Source: an uncultured Bacilli bacterium
GTDB lineage: Bacteria > Bacillota_I > Bacilli_A > RF39 > UBA660
DNA: 64,000 nucleotides
Direction of reading: 5' to 3'
Assembly: GCA_934098455.1 (NCBI GenBank)
Contig: CAKOOU010000002.1
Span: 7,997-71,996, forward strand
The notes under the pieces are model-generated. The model was not told the origin of the DNA. It searched no databases and was given only the letters and a program-made list of their open reading frames with translations. Every line of letters begins with the position of its first letter. Position 1 is the stretch's first letter. Of the stretch, positions 1-9,701 are shown piece after piece. The position numbers were made by a program, and so were the translations under genes.

Positions 1-2
1 GT

Positions 3-755
3 TCTGGTATATTGTTTAAATATGATAATATAGGTCCAGTTGAACAAGCAACTATGTCTTTTGGACAAGGTATAAGTGTTACCCCTATTCAACAAATTCA
101 AGGAGTATCCGCTGCAATTAATGGTGGTTATTTAAACACTCCATTTATAGTTAAATATTTAAGTGAGCCAGAAACAAACACAATAATATTAGAAAATAAA
201 AAAAACACTAAAAAACAAGTAATTAGTGAAGAAACAAGCAAACTCGTTAGACATGTTTTAGAAAGTGTTGTTGCAAATGGTACTGGAAAAAATGCTTACA
301 TAGAAAATTATCGTGTTGGTGGTAAAACTGGTACAGCACAAAAAGTTAATAATGGTACTTACATGGTAGGAAATTACATATTATCCTTTATAGGATTTCT
401 ACCAGCAAATAAACCTGAATATTTAGTATATGTCGCAATAGATAACCCTAAAGGCGTTACTCAATATGGTGGTACTGTTTCTGCACCTATTGCCAAAAAT
501 GTTATGAAAAGTATTATAGATATTAAAGAAATTAAACAAGATAATACAGGTATGATTAGACAAGAATATACTTGGCTAGATACAAAATATGTTATGTTAC
601 CTGATGTTGTTGGAATGGATTTAAAAACAGCACAAACAACATTAAAAGGTTTTAAAATTGAATACACTGGTAGTGGAGATAAAGTTATAGAACAAGTTCC
701 AAGTGCTAATCAATATGTTAAAGAAACAAATACCATTAAACTAATGTTAGGATAA
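3..755 (+). CDS. Class B penicillin-binding protein, 3' part (transpeptidase end plus PASTA domain)
   Basis: The reading frame is already open at the window edge, so the N-terminus (anchor, dimerisation domain and the SxxK/SxN motifs) lies upstream. What remains is the end of a peptidoglycan D,D-transpeptidase: a GQGISVTP segment and the KTG motif (GGKTGTAQK), followed by one C-terminal PASTA domain of about 55 residues (LPDVVGMD...). Proteins of this type (PBP2B/SpoVD) cross-link peptidoglycan on the outer face of the membrane. It is separate from the PBP of the mra cluster at 20598-22685 and lies on the other strand, so the organism has at least two class B PBPs. Whether this one serves division or sporulation cannot be told from the fragment. 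The family call is certain; the role is open. Confidence 0.9.
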   Translation, partial: SGILFKYDNIGPVEQATMSFGQGISVTPIQQIQGVSAAINGGYLNTPFIVKYLSEPETNTIILENKKNTKKQVISEETSKLVRHVLESVVANGTGKNAYIENYRVGGKTGTAQKVNNGTYMVGNYILSFIGFLPANKPEYLVYVAIDNPKGVTQYGGTVSAPIAKNVMKSIIDIKEIKQDNTGMIRQEYTWLDTKYVMLPDVVGMDLKTAQTTLKGFKIEYTGSGDKVIEQVPSANQYVKETNTIKLMLG

Positions 756-799
756 AAAGTTTAGTATTTAAAAATTTGGTCAAATGTTGTAATTTTTTT

Positions 800-1267
800 C
801 TAATATAATTTTAAATCCCATCTTAATTTTTCATCTTGATTTTCATTTTCTTCATATACCATTTCATTAATTTCTTCATTCTTAAAAACTTCTAATAACT
901 TATCAAAATCATCTGCCAGTTTCATATTTTTTAATTTATCTTCATCTATCCAATATACTTTACCCTCAGATGTTTCTGAAATAATATCACCACTATAGTC
1001 ATCTGATATAAATAAAATAATTAATTGTCTTTCCTTTTCATTTTTATCATACCAATCTTTAATTCCACATATTTTAACAGAATTTAATTTTAATCCAGTT
1101 TCTTCATATACTTCTCTTTTAACTGATGGGACAATGCTTTCTCCTAGTTCTATTTTTCCTCCTGGAAAAGCAACTCCTTTCCAACTTTTTATTCTTTCTT
1201 GCACCAATACTTTTTTTGTAATTGGATTAATAATTTTACACATATTCATTAATTTTACAGTTTCCAT
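800..1267 (-). CDS. NUDIX hydrolase (MutT/8-oxo-dGTP diphosphatase-like)
   Basis: A 155-residue protein with a complete NUDIX box near residue 36: GGKIELGE followed by REVYEETGL, which holds the Glu residues that bind the metal. The FPGGK lead-in and small size fit the MutT/YjhB-like group that hydrolyses oxidised or other nucleoside triphosphates in the cytoplasm; the substrate cannot be read from sequence. The start is the ATG at 1267, because GGAG lies 7 nt upstream. A longer frame starting with TTG at 1336 runs through a terminator-like hairpin and is unlikely to be coding. A consensus promoter lies about 100 nt upstream, so the gene has its own transcript with a hairpin in the leader. 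Confidence 0.88.
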   Translation of the reverse strand: METVKLMNMCKIINPITKKVLVQERIKSWKGVAFPGGKIELGESIVPSVKREVYEETGLKLNSVKICGIKDWYDKNEKERQLIILFISDDYSGDIISETSEGKVYWIDEDKLKNMKLADDFDKLLEVFKNEEINEMVYEENENQDEKLRWDLKLY

Positions 1268-1301
1268 TTTTTTCTCCTTTTTTGTTTCAATATTTAAAAA
1301 A

Positions 1302-1322
1302 GAGGTTCTAAAAAAGAACCTC
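1302..1322 (-). terminator. Terminator-like hairpin inside the leader of the NUDIX gene
   Basis: On the minus strand GAGGTTCT, a 5-nt T loop and AGAACCTC form an 8-bp perfect stem followed by six T. It lies between the promoter at 1368-1396 and the NUDIX start at 1267. It is therefore either an attenuator of that gene or the end of a short independent RNA. Four consecutive AGG triplets, resembling repeated Shine-Dalgarno sites, run into the 5' arm of the stem. Confidence 0.7.
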
Positions 1323-1367
1323 CTCCTCCTAATCAAATTTTAATCACATAATACAATATTTTTATCT

Positions 1368-1396
1368 ATTTTAACATTCTCAATTAATAATGTCAA
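1368..1396 (-). promoter_or_regulatory. Sigma-A promoter for the NUDIX leader transcript
   Basis: Reading the minus strand: TTGACA (1391-1396), a 17-nt spacer, and TAAAAT (1368-1373). This is a near-perfect housekeeping promoter. It directs transcription through the hairpin at 1302-1322 into the NUDIX gene. Confidence 0.8.
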
Positions 1397-1481
1397 CCGC
1401 TTTATGCCACAACCAGATTTTACAATTTTTTACAGATTTAACTTAATTAATTTCAAAATCTTTCAATTTGAATAATAGAAA

Positions 1482-1510
1482 AAAACTTTACATCAATTTA
1501 GTAAAGTTTT
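1482..1510 (-). terminator. Rho-independent terminator of the pfl operon
   Basis: AAAACTTTAC and GTAAAGTTTT form a perfect 10-bp stem with a 9-nt loop, followed on the minus strand by a T-rich tract. It overlaps the pflA stop codon. Confidence 0.8.
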
Positions 1511-2228
1511 ATTTGTTTTCGTAAAGTTCCATAAATTTATTATAAAGTTTATCACATTCATCTTTATTCATTTCATGTATATTTTCACATGGATATGGTA
1601 TACCTAACTTTATATATTTTTCCCTTCCCAATTTGTGATATGGAAGAAACTCCACCTTTAAAACATTTTCTATCTTAAAATGTTCTTTTATATAATCATT
1701 TAAAGATTTTATATATTCTTTATTATCCATAATAGTTGGTACTATAACTTGTCTTATCCAAAATTTCTTATTTAATTTATTTGCAACGTCTATAAATTCT
1801 AAAGATTTATTTGGTAAAGACTTTGTAATTTTTTTATAACCTTCTATTGTTGTATGTTTTATATCAAATATTATTAAATCTATATATTTTAAAAGTTCAA
1901 TATAATTATCTCCTACACCAGCAGTATCTAATGCAATATGTATATTATATTCTTTTAATTTTTTACATACATTTATTAAAAATTTAGAATGAAGTAATGG
2001 TTCTCCACCAGAAAATGTTACTCCACCACTTTCACCAAAATAATCTTTATTACGTAATATTTTATTTACCAACTCATCTTCTGTTATATTATTTGTTCCT
2101 TTTTCCCACATTTCTGGATTATGACAATATATACATCTTAAATGACATTGATTAAAAAATACTACTGTTCTGATACCTGGACCATCTACTACACTAAATG
2201 TTTCAATACTTGCTACACTACCATTCAT
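1509..2228 (-). CDS. pflA: Pyruvate formate-lyase activating enzyme (radical SAM)
   Basis: A 239-residue radical SAM enzyme. The CxxxCxxC cluster motif is CHLRCIYC at about residue 29, followed by HNPE, and the glycine-rich SAM site is [12 protein letters not shown]. The enzyme installs the glycyl radical on pyruvate formate-lyase under anoxic conditions. Its start overlaps the pflB stop by 4 bp (ATGA), so the two are translationally coupled, and a terminator sits at its own stop. Length and motifs match the family without anomalies. Confidence 0.96.
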   Translation of the reverse strand: MNGSVASIETFSVVDGPGIRTVVFFNQCHLRCIYCHNPEMWEKGTNNITEDELVNKILRNKDYFGESGGVTFSGGEPLLHSKFLINVCKKLKEYNIHIALDTAGVGDNYIELLKYIDLIIFDIKHTTIEGYKKITKSLPNKSLEFIDVANKLNKKFWIRQVIVPTIMDNKEYIKSLNDYIKEHFKIENVLKVEFLPYHKLGREKYIKLGIPYPCENIHEMNKDECDKLYNKFMELYENK

Positions 2229-4453
2229 AACTTAGTATGGAAAGTTCTTGATATTACTTCCTCTTGTTGCTTTCTAGTAAGTCTATTAAATCTTACACTA
2301 TATCCAGATACTCTTATTGTTAAAAGTGGATACTTTTCTGGATTGTTCATAGCATCTATAAGTGTTTCTCTATTTAAAACATTTACATTCAAATGATGCG
2401 CACCTTTTTTAAAATAGCCAGTTAAAAGTGTAACTAAATTATCTACTCTTTCTTCTTCATTTTTACCTAATGAATTTGGTACTATTGAGAAAGTATTCGA
2501 TATTCCATCCTTACAACAATTCTCATAATCAAGTTTTGAAACAGAATTAAGACTTGCTATTGCACCACACTCATCTCTTCCATGCATAGGATTTGCTCCA
2601 GGTGCAAAAGGAACACCCTTTTTTCTACCATCTGGAGTAGCGCCAGTCTTAGCACCATAAACAACATTTGAAGTAATAGTAAGTACTGACATTGTTACCT
2701 CTGCATCTCTATAACATTTATGTTTTTTTAATTCATTAAAGAAATAACTAGTTAATTCTTTTGCAATATCATCTACTCTATCATCATCATTTCCGTATTT
2801 TGGATAATCACCTTCAACTATAAAGTCTACAGATATACCATCTTTGTCTCTTATAGGCTTAACTTTAGCATATTTTATTGCAGATAGTGAATCAACTGCA
2901 ACAGAAAGACCAGCAACTCCATATGCCATATATCTATGAACAGACGTATCATGAAGAGCCATTAACCCAGCCTCGTAAGCATATTTATCATGCATATAAT
3001 GAATTATATTCATTGCATTGCTATAAATTTCTGCAACTTTACTTAATACTAATTTATAATTTTTAACTACATTATCATATGTTAAAATACTTTCAGTATT
3101 CTTTTCTACATTATCAAGTACTTTATCACCTTTTATTTCATCTATTCCACCATTTAATGAATATAGGAGTGATTTTGCTAAATTACATCTTGCACCAAAG
3201 AATTGCATATCTTTACCTAACCTCATTGCAGAAACACAACATGCAATAGCATAATCATTACCATATATATTTCTCATTAAATCATCATTTTCATATTGTA
3301 TTGCATCTGTCTTAATACTTACTTTAGCACAATATTTTTTAAAATTATCTGGTAAATGTTCACTCCACAAAATAGTCATATTAGGTTCTGGTGCAGTATC
3401 TAAATTTTCTAAAGTATGTACTATTCTATATGAAGTTTTATTAACAAGAGAAGTATTACTATCTAACATACCACCTATAGAACATGTTACCCAAGTAGGG
3501 TCTCCTGAAAATAATTCATCATAATCTGGAGTTCTTAAATGTCTTACCAATCTTAATTTAATTATAAATTGGTCTATTAATTCTTGTATTTCTTCTTCAG
3601 TTATTAATCCAGCTTTTAAATCTCTTTCAAAATATATATCAAAGAATGCATCTACTCTGCCAAGACTCATTGCAGCACCATTGTTTTCCTTTACTCCTGC
3701 TAAATATGCTAGGTAAGTCCATTCTACTGCCTCTCTTGAATTTTTTGCAGGTTTTGAAATATCAAAACCATAAGTTTTAGCCATTTCTTTTATTTCTTCT
3801 AATGCTCTATATTGCATAGATATTTCTTCACGTATTCTAATTAAATCATCAGTCATTTCACCTACATAAATATTATTCCAATCATTTAATTTTTGTTCTT
3901 TTAGAAAATCAATTCCATATAATGCAACTCTTCTAAAATCACCTATAATTCTTCCTCTACCATAAGCATCTGGTAAACCTGTTAAAAGACCTACATGTCT
4001 TGCTTTTCTAATATCTTCTGTATATGCATCAAATACTCCTTGATTATGTGTTTTTCTAAATTCATTAAAATATTTATCAACAGTTGGATTTAATTTATAT
4101 CCATATGCGTCAAGTTCTTGATATACCATACGTATTCCACCATAAGGATTTACTATTCTTTTAAGTGGAGCATCAGTTTGAAGTCCAACAATTACTTCAT
4201 TATCTTTATCAATATATCCAGGTTTAAAACAATTAATTCCAGACATATGATTTACATCTATATCTAAAACATGTTTATCTAATTCTTCTTTTAATAATTT
4301 TAAACATTTATTCCAAACTTTATCAGTTTTTTTAGATGTACCAACCAAAAAATCTTCATTATCTTTATACTCTGTATAATTACTCTTTATAAAATCATTT
4401 ACATTTATTTCATTTTTCCAAATTTCCCCTTTAAAATTATTCCACTCTTTCAT
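2225..4453 (-). CDS. pflB: Formate acetyltransferase (pyruvate formate-lyase)
   Basis: A 742-residue glycyl radical enzyme that converts pyruvate and CoA to acetyl-CoA and formate, the central anaerobic fermentation step. The double cysteine of the active site is in [10 protein letters not shown], and the radical glycine is in RVSGYSVRF close to the C-terminus, both as in the Escherichia coli enzyme. A GGAGG ribosome-binding site 7 nt upstream supports the ATG at 4453. It leads a two-gene operon with pflA. A TATAAT-like sequence lies in the short space after the preceding terminator, but I could not fix a -35 box. Confidence 0.97.
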   Translation of the reverse strand: MKEWNNFKGEIWKNEINVNDFIKSNYTEYKDNEDFLVGTSKKTDKVWNKCLKLLKEELDKHVLDIDVNHMSGINCFKPGYIDKDNEVIVGLQTDAPLKRIVNPYGGIRMVYQELDAYGYKLNPTVDKYFNEFRKTHNQGVFDAYTEDIRKARHVGLLTGLPDAYGRGRIIGDFRRVALYGIDFLKEQKLNDWNNIYVGEMTDDLIRIREEISMQYRALEEIKEMAKTYGFDISKPAKNSREAVEWTYLAYLAGVKENNGAAMSLGRVDAFFDIYFERDLKAGLITEEEIQELIDQFIIKLRLVRHLRTPDYDELFSGDPTWVTCSIGGMLDSNTSLVNKTSYRIVHTLENLDTAPEPNMTILWSEHLPDNFKKYCAKVSIKTDAIQYENDDLMRNIYGNDYAIACCVSAMRLGKDMQFFGARCNLAKSLLYSLNGGIDEIKGDKVLDNVEKNTESILTYDNVVKNYKLVLSKVAEIYSNAMNIIHYMHDKYAYEAGLMALHDTSVHRYMAYGVAGLSVAVDSLSAIKYAKVKPIRDKDGISVDFIVEGDYPKYGNDDDRVDDIAKELTSYFFNELKKHKCYRDAEVTMSVLTITSNVVYGAKTGATPDGRKKGVPFAPGANPMHGRDECGAIASLNSVSKLDYENCCKDGISNTFSIVPNSLGKNEEERVDNLVTLLTGYFKKGAHHLNVNVLNRETLIDAMNNPEKYPLLTIRVSGYSVRFNRLTRKQQEEVISRTFHTKL

Positions 4454-4496
4454 CTTACTACCTCCATAATACTATTAAATTATATTATAATTAAAA

Positions 4497-4526
4497 AAAA
4501 TAAACTGTTGTATCTGCAACAGTTTA
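4497..4526 (-). terminator. Rho-independent terminator after the GGGtGRT gene
   Basis: TAAACTGTTG and CAACAGTTTA form a perfect 10-bp stem with a 6-nt loop, followed by eight T on the minus strand. It includes the stop codon of the gene ending at 4524 and separates that operon from pflB. Confidence 0.9.
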
Positions 4527-5522
4527 CATACTATTTAATTTCTCAAATACATTTACTGCAACACTTACAGTAGCGCCAACCATTGGATTGTTTCCCATAC
4601 CTATAAATCCCATCATCTCGACATGTGCCGGTACACTACTACTTCCTGCAAATTGTGCATCTCCATGCATTCTACCCATTGTATCAGTAAGACCATAACT
4701 AGCAGGTCCTGCAGCCATATTATCTGGATGTAAAGTTCTTCCTGTTCCACCACCACTTGCTACACTAAAATATGGTAATCCCATTTCAATTCTTTCCTTT
4801 TTATAAATACCTGCAACAGGATGTTGGAATCTTGTTGGGTTTGTTGAATTACCTGTTATTGATATATCAACATTTTCATGGTGCATTATAGAAACGCCTT
4901 CTCTGACATCAAATGCCCCATAACATTTTATTTTATTTCTTTCACTATCACCATATTTAGTTTCTTTAACTATATTTAATTTATTATTATCATAATCATA
5001 TTTTGTTTCAACATATGTAAAACCATTTATTCTGCTTATTATAAGAGCAGCATCTTTACCAAGACCATTTAATATTACTCTTAAAGGCTTTTTTCTTACA
5101 AGATTTGCACTTTTAGCAATACCTATAGCACCTTCTGCTGCTGCAAATGATTCATGACCCGCTAAAAAAGCAAAGCATTCTGTCCTTTCATCCAAAAGTC
5201 TTTTTGCAAGTTCTCCATGTCCTAAACCTATCTTTCTTATATCAGCAACACTACCATTTATACAAAAACTCTGTAATGCCTCTCCTAAATAACCACAAAC
5301 TTCACTAGCACTATTTGCACGCATCTTTAATGCAATACTAGCTCCTATTGTATACGCGTAAGGTGCATCTAAAAAACATATAGGTTGAATATCTTTAACA
5401 ATCTTATGTACATCTAAATTATATTTTTTACATATATCTAAACATTCATTAATATCTTTTATACCATACTTATCAAGTAATTTTTGTATATTATCAATTC
5501 TCATTTCATAATTTTCAAACAT
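4524..5522 (-). CDS. GGGtGRT family protein
   Basis: A 332-residue protein with the signature GGGTGRT around residue 260, which names this family of unknown function in anaerobic Bacillota. Other recognisable blocks are FLDAPYAYTIGAS near residue 50 and LAGHESFAAAEGA near residue 120. No transmembrane segment is seen. The gene lies 17 nt behind a scaffold-like protein (5540-6223), and I recall the two as commonly paired, so they probably act together, perhaps in metal or Fe-S chemistry; that is inference. GGGAGG precedes the ATG by 7 nt. Confidence 0.85.
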   Translation of the reverse strand: MFENYEMRIDNIQKLLDKYGIKDINECLDICKKYNLDVHKIVKDIQPICFLDAPYAYTIGASIALKMRANSASEVCGYLGEALQSFCINGSVADIRKIGLGHGELAKRLLDERTECFAFLAGHESFAAAEGAIGIAKSANLVRKKPLRVILNGLGKDAALIISRINGFTYVETKYDYDNNKLNIVKETKYGDSERNKIKCYGAFDVREGVSIMHHENVDISITGNSTNPTRFQHPVAGIYKKERIEMGLPYFSVASGGGTGRTLHPDNMAAGPASYGLTDTMGRMHGDAQFAGSSSVPAHVEMMGFIGMGNNPMVGATVSVAVNVFEKLNSM

Positions 5523-5539
5523 CTTTATTCCTCCCTTAA

Positions 5540-6223
5540 CTATTCACTTCTTGGATCTATAGTTTTTACAGCTTCAGAATATCTACCATAAGTTCCAGTA
5601 GCTTTCTCTATTGCTTCCATAGGGTCCATTCCTTTTTTTATAGAATTCATCATTTTACCAATATTTACATATTTATAACCAATTATAGCATCATTGCTAT
5701 CTAAACCTAATTCAACCACATAACCTTCAGTTAATTCTAAATAACGAACTCCTTTTTCACGAGTTGAATAAATTGTTCCAACTTGACTTCTTTTAGTACC
5801 ACCTAAATCTTCTAATCCAGTACCAACCTCTAATCCACCTTTAGAAAATGCAGATTGACTTCTACCATATACAATTTGTAAAAATAATTCTCTCATTGCT
5901 GTATTAATTGCATCACAAACCAAATCAGTATTTAAAGCTTCTAAAATTGTTTTACCAACTAATATTTCTCCAGCCATTGCAGCACTATGTGTCATACCAC
6001 TACAACCAACAGTTTCAACTAAAGCTTCCTCTATAATACCATTTTTAATATTAAGAGTTAATTTACAAGCTCCTTGTTGTGGCGCACACCAACCCACTCC
6101 ATGAGTTAAACCACTTATATCCTTAATCTCTTTTGCTTGTATCCATTTACCTTCTTCAGGAATTGGACTTGGACCGCTCTTAGCATCATTTCTTACTACA
6201 CACATATTTTCAATTTCTTCCAT
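5540..6223 (-). CDS. Iron-sulfur cluster assembly scaffold-like protein (GGGtGRT partner)
   Basis: A 227-residue NifU/IscU-related protein. Cysteines occur in the contexts WCAPQQGAC (near residue 45) and VGCSGMTHS (near residue 73), the latter resembling the scaffold active site, with a further Cys in LVCDAIN. The C-terminal 80 residues do not look like IscU and may be specific to this subfamily. It is encoded directly upstream of the GGGtGRT protein and downstream of a small unknown gene. It may present an Fe-S cluster or metal to its partner; the substrate is unknown. Confidence 0.75.
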   Translation of the reverse strand: MEEIENMCVVRNDAKSGPSPIPEEGKWIQAKEIKDISGLTHGVGWCAPQQGACKLTLNIKNGIIEEALVETVGCSGMTHSAAMAGEILVGKTILEALNTDLVCDAINTAMRELFLQIVYGRSQSAFSKGGLEVGTGLEDLGGTKRSQVGTIYSTREKGVRYLELTEGYVVELGLDSNDAIIGYKYVNIGKMMNSIKKGMDPMEAIEKATGTYGRYSEAVKTIDPRSE

Positions 6224-6235
6224 TACACATTCTCC

Positions 6236-6856
6236 TTAATCTATTTCAATTTCCTTAACAAAATCTATACCATATTTATAATTAGTATTATTCTCTACAT
6301 ATTTAATTAAATAATCTATTTTTTCTAAATAATCATTAATTATACTTTCCTTTTCTTCATCTAATAAAAATTCATAAGTACTATTATTCTTCTTAACATT
6401 ATAATTATCTTTAATTAAATTATATTTATTTTCCAATTCATCTAATTTAATATTATTTAAAACACAATCTATAAAATAAAACTTAGAATTTAATAAACTA
6501 TCTAAATTAACATCTTTAACAGACTTATTAAATAAATATAATTTATTACTATCAATAAATATTTTAATAATTGTATTCTTTTTTATACTTTTAATATTAT
6601 TATATTTTTTTATTTTATCAATTTCTTCAAATATATCTTTATTACAATATTTACTAACAACATCATATAATTCATCATCATTATTAACATTAATCTTTAT
6701 TATATATTTTTGTAATACATTATTTTCTTTTTTTATTTTTTTATAATTTATATTACTTATCAATATAGAATTAATTAAATCGTTACTTATATTATTAATA
6801 TATAATTTTATTTTCCCTAATACCTTATTGTTGTCTGAAATTTCATATTCTCTCAT
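6236..6856 (-). CDS. Unknown cytoplasmic protein, Asn/Lys/Ile-rich
   Basis: I do not recognise this 206-residue protein. It has no signal peptide or membrane segment, is rich in Lys, Asn and Ile, and seems to be mixed alpha/beta with two helical Lys/Asp-rich stretches in the C-terminal half. The ATG at 6856 (MREYEI) is preferred to the one at 6865 because AGAGG then lies 9 nt upstream rather than touching the start. It sits 12 nt before the scaffold-like gene and after mtaB, and probably belongs to the same transcript. Confidence 0.6.
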   Translation of the reverse strand: MREYEISDNNKVLGKIKLYINNISNDLINSILISNINYKKIKKENNVLQKYIIKINVNNDDELYDVVSKYCNKDIFEEIDKIKKYNNIKSIKKNTIIKIFIDSNKLYLFNKSVKDVNLDSLLNSKFYFIDCVLNNIKLDELENKYNLIKDNYNVKKNNSTYEFLLDEEKESIINDYLEKIDYLIKYVENNTNYKYGIDFVKEIEID

Positions 6857-6902
6857 ATCTTTCATCCTCTATATTAAGTATATAATAAAAGATACTATTT
6901 GA

Positions 6903-8180
6903 CTAGTACCTAATTTCTCCATATATATTATTATTTTCTATATTATATATATAAACTTTATAAAATTTATTGTGTTCTAATTCTTCATTAATTATTATTT
7001 TCATATAATTAGAAGTATGCCCTATACTTACACTATCTTTTACTTCTTCAACTAATACATCTAATTCTTTATTTATAAATTTATTATAATACTTTGTTTC
7101 TAATCTATCAGATAATTCTAATATTTTATGAACTCTTATTTTTTTTATATTATCATCAACTTGTTTCATTAAAGCAGCTGGTGTATTATCTCTTTTTGAA
7201 TACGGAAATGTATGTATTTTACTAAATCCTATATCAATTAAATTATTATATGTCTCATTAAAGTCTTCATCTGTTTCTTCAGGAAAACCTACAATTAAAT
7301 CAGTTGTTAAATTAATATCTGGTCTAACATTTCTTATCTTATTTACTATATTTTTAAATTCTTCTATATTATATTTTCTATTCATTAGCTTTAATATTTT
7401 ATCACTACCACTTTGTATAGGTATATGTAAATGATTACATATTTTATCATTTATTTTTAATTCGTTAATAAATTTATCATTAAGTTCTGTTATTTCAATA
7501 CTAGATATTCTGATTCTTTTTAAATTATCTAAAACACTTATTCTTTTAATTAAGTCGACTAAATCATAATCTTTACCTGTACCATAACTACCAGTATGTA
7601 TACCAGTTAAAACAATTTCTTTATATCCATTATTAACTAAACTTTTAATTTCTTCATATGCTACATCAATATCTTTACTTCTAATGCTTCCTCTCATGTA
7701 AGGAATAATACAATATGAACAAAAATTATTACATCCATCTTGTATTTTTACAAATGCTCTAGTTTTATTAAGAAATTTATTTATTTTCATATCTTCAAAG
7801 CCAACGCTTTTCATATCAACAAAAGTATTTATTTTTTTATGATTTATTTTATATTCATTTACTAACTCAACTATTTTACTTTTATAATAATTACCAATCA
7901 ATATATCTATATCAGTATCTACAATATTTTCTTTATGGTGTTCTGCAGCACATCCACATACTACAATAATACTATTAGGACAAGTTTTACGTGCAAGTCT
8001 AATCATTTTTCTTGATTTTGCATCACTTTGATTAGTAACAGTACAAGTATTAATAACTATAACATCAGGATTACTATTTAATTCAACTATTTCATAATTA
8101 TTATCCTTAAATTTTTCTTTTAAATACTCACTTTCATATGTATTAACTTTACAGCCAAGTGTTAGTATAGTACATTTCAT
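6903..8180 (-). CDS. mtaB: tRNA t6A37 methylthiotransferase
   Basis: A 425-residue radical SAM methylthiotransferase that converts t6A to ms2t6A at position 37 of ANN-decoding tRNAs. The N-terminal UPF0004 domain begins LTLGCKVNTYES, the MtaB rather than MiaB form, with cysteines also in NTCTVT and VCGCAA. The radical SAM motif is CNNFCSYC near residue 145, and a TRAM-like domain forms the C-terminus. The ATG at 8180 is chosen over an in-frame TTG at 8195 because GGAG lies 9 nt upstream and the protein then starts directly at the conserved MKCTILTLGC. Confidence 0.93.
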   Translation of the reverse strand: MKCTILTLGCKVNTYESEYLKEKFKDNNYEIVELNSNPDVIVINTCTVTNQSDAKSRKMIRLARKTCPNSIIVVCGCAAEHHKENIVDTDIDILIGNYYKSKIVELVNEYKINHKKINTFVDMKSVGFEDMKINKFLNKTRAFVKIQDGCNNFCSYCIIPYMRGSIRSKDIDVAYEEIKSLVNNGYKEIVLTGIHTGSYGTGKDYDLVDLIKRISVLDNLKRIRISSIEITELNDKFINELKINDKICNHLHIPIQSGSDKILKLMNRKYNIEEFKNIVNKIRNVRPDINLTTDLIVGFPEETDEDFNETYNNLIDIGFSKIHTFPYSKRDNTPAALMKQVDDNIKKIRVHKILELSDRLETKYYNKFINKELDVLVEEVKDSVSIGHTSNYMKIIINEELEHNKFYKVYIYNIENNNIYGEIRY

Positions 8181-8200
8181 ATAAATCAACTCCAACTAAA

Positions 8201-8229
8201 AAATCTAATTTAATATATAAACTAGATTT
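8201..8229 (-). terminator. Terminator-like hairpin after murE
   Basis: AAATCTA and TAGATTT form a 7-bp stem with a long AT loop, followed on the minus strand by a short T-run. It sits between murE and mtaB. Moderate quality. Confidence 0.55.
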
Positions 8230-8258
8230 AATTATACAACAAAATTATATTTTTTTCA

Positions 8259-9620
8259 TTAATTATTTTTAATATAATTTAATACTTCTTCTTTATCAGA
8301 TAAATGATGTTTAACATGTCCTATTATTTGATAATCTTCATGTCCTTTACCAAGTATTAATAAAGTATCATTTTCACCTATCATATCTAATCCCTTTTTT
8401 ATTGCTTCTCTTCTATCATATATAACAGTATAATTATCTTTAGTTATACCTCTTAATATATCATTCATTATATTTTTTTCATCTTCTGTACGAGGATTAT
8501 CATTAGTTAAAATTACATAATCAGATAAATTTGTAGCAATACTACCCATAATTGGTCTTTTCTTAGGATCTCTATCTCCTCCACAACCAACAATAGTAAT
8601 TATCTTACCTTTTTTATCTTCCAAATTAGAAGTTATTATTTTTTCTACAGCATCTGGTGTATGTGCATAATCAATTATTGCTTTACCACCATTTACACTT
8701 ATTATTTCATTTCTACCGCTAGGAGCATATATTTCATTAGTTATAGAAATTATATCTTCTATATCTATTCCCAAACTATTAACAAAAGCAAGTGCAGTAA
8801 TATAATTATAAATATTAAATTTATTTAATAAATTAGTTTTAACATCATAAACCTTATTTTCATAACTAAACTTTATATCAGTATTTAAATTAGTATAACT
8901 ATAACTTAATATATGATAATCACTTTCATTAAATCCTATAGTTTTAAAATTATCATATTTAAAACATTTACCATATTGATCATCTATATTAGAAATCATA
9001 ATACCATCTTTTTTTAAATGATTTAAAATTAACAATTTACTTTTTAGATAATTTTCCATAGTCTTATGATAATCTAAATGATCTTCAGTTAAATTAGTGA
9101 ACCCACAAATATCAAAATTAATACCATTTACTCTACCAAGTGATAATGAATGACTACTAACTTCCATAACTATTACACTAACATCTTTTTCCTTAGCATC
9201 TAATATTAAATTATACAAACTTAATATATCAGGAGTAGTATTAGGTAATTCTTCTATAAATTCACTATTGACATAATATCCTATAGTACCAATATATGCA
9301 TTATTAATATTTAATTTAGTTAGCATTTGACTAGTTAAATATGCAGTTGTAGTCTTACCATTAGTACCAGTTATTCCAATAAATTTAATATCTTTAAATT
9401 CACTACTAACATTATCAACTAAATATTTATTTAAATATTCTTCAGTATTTTTAACTATAATTGTTTCTACGTTATAACTTCCATGTTCACATACAATTTT
9501 AGTTGCACCATTTTTTATAGCTTGTTCTATATAATCATGTCCATCTACAGTATATCCTTTTATTGCAACAAATGTATCTCCCTCTTTAACTTTTCTTGAA
9601 TCTGTTTTTATATTTAACAT
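8259..9620 (-). CDS. murE: UDP-N-acetylmuramyl-tripeptide synthetase (probably meso-DAP adding)
   Basis: A 453-residue Mur ligase that adds the third amino acid to UDP-MurNAc-L-Ala-D-Glu in the cytoplasm. The ATP loop is TGTNGKT at residues 84-90, and the central domain has EVSSHSL and TNLTEDHLDYH. The DNPR motif (TNDNPRTEDE), which in characterised MurE enzymes goes with meso-diaminopimelate, is present; lysine-adding enzymes differ at this arginine. The protein is 30-40 residues shorter than Bacillus MurE, mostly at the N-terminal domain. AGGTGA precedes the ATG. Confidence 0.95.
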   Translation of the reverse strand: MLNIKTDSRKVKEGDTFVAIKGYTVDGHDYIEQAIKNGATKIVCEHGSYNVETIIVKNTEEYLNKYLVDNVSSEFKDIKFIGITGTNGKTTTAYLTSQMLTKLNINNAYIGTIGYYVNSEFIEELPNTTPDILSLYNLILDAKEKDVSVIVMEVSSHSLSLGRVNGINFDICGFTNLTEDHLDYHKTMENYLKSKLLILNHLKKDGIMISNIDDQYGKCFKYDNFKTIGFNESDYHILSYSYTNLNTDIKFSYENKVYDVKTNLLNKFNIYNYITALAFVNSLGIDIEDIISITNEIYAPSGRNEIISVNGGKAIIDYAHTPDAVEKIITSNLEDKKGKIITIVGCGGDRDPKKRPIMGSIATNLSDYVILTNDNPRTEDEKNIMNDILRGITKDNYTVIYDRREAIKKGLDMIGENDTLLILGKGHEDYQIIGHVKHHLSDKEEVLNYIKNN

Positions 9621-9675
9621 AATTTCTTCACCTACTTAATAATATCATATTTATTATAATTTATAAATATGAAAA

Positions 9676-9697
9676 ATCCACACTATTAAATGTGGAT
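9676..9697 (-). terminator. Rho-independent terminator of the 9702-11831 surface protein gene
   Basis: ATCCACA and TGTGGAT form a 7-bp GC-containing stem with an 8-nt loop and a following TTTT on the minus strand, just behind the stop codon at 9702. Confidence 0.85.
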
Positions 9698-9701
9698 ATT
9701 T

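Noticed and set aside
1337..1480. T-box or other riboswitch before the NUDIX gene
   Set aside because: No T-box GGTGG motif or known aptamer core was seen; the region is mostly upstream of the promoter at 1368-1396.
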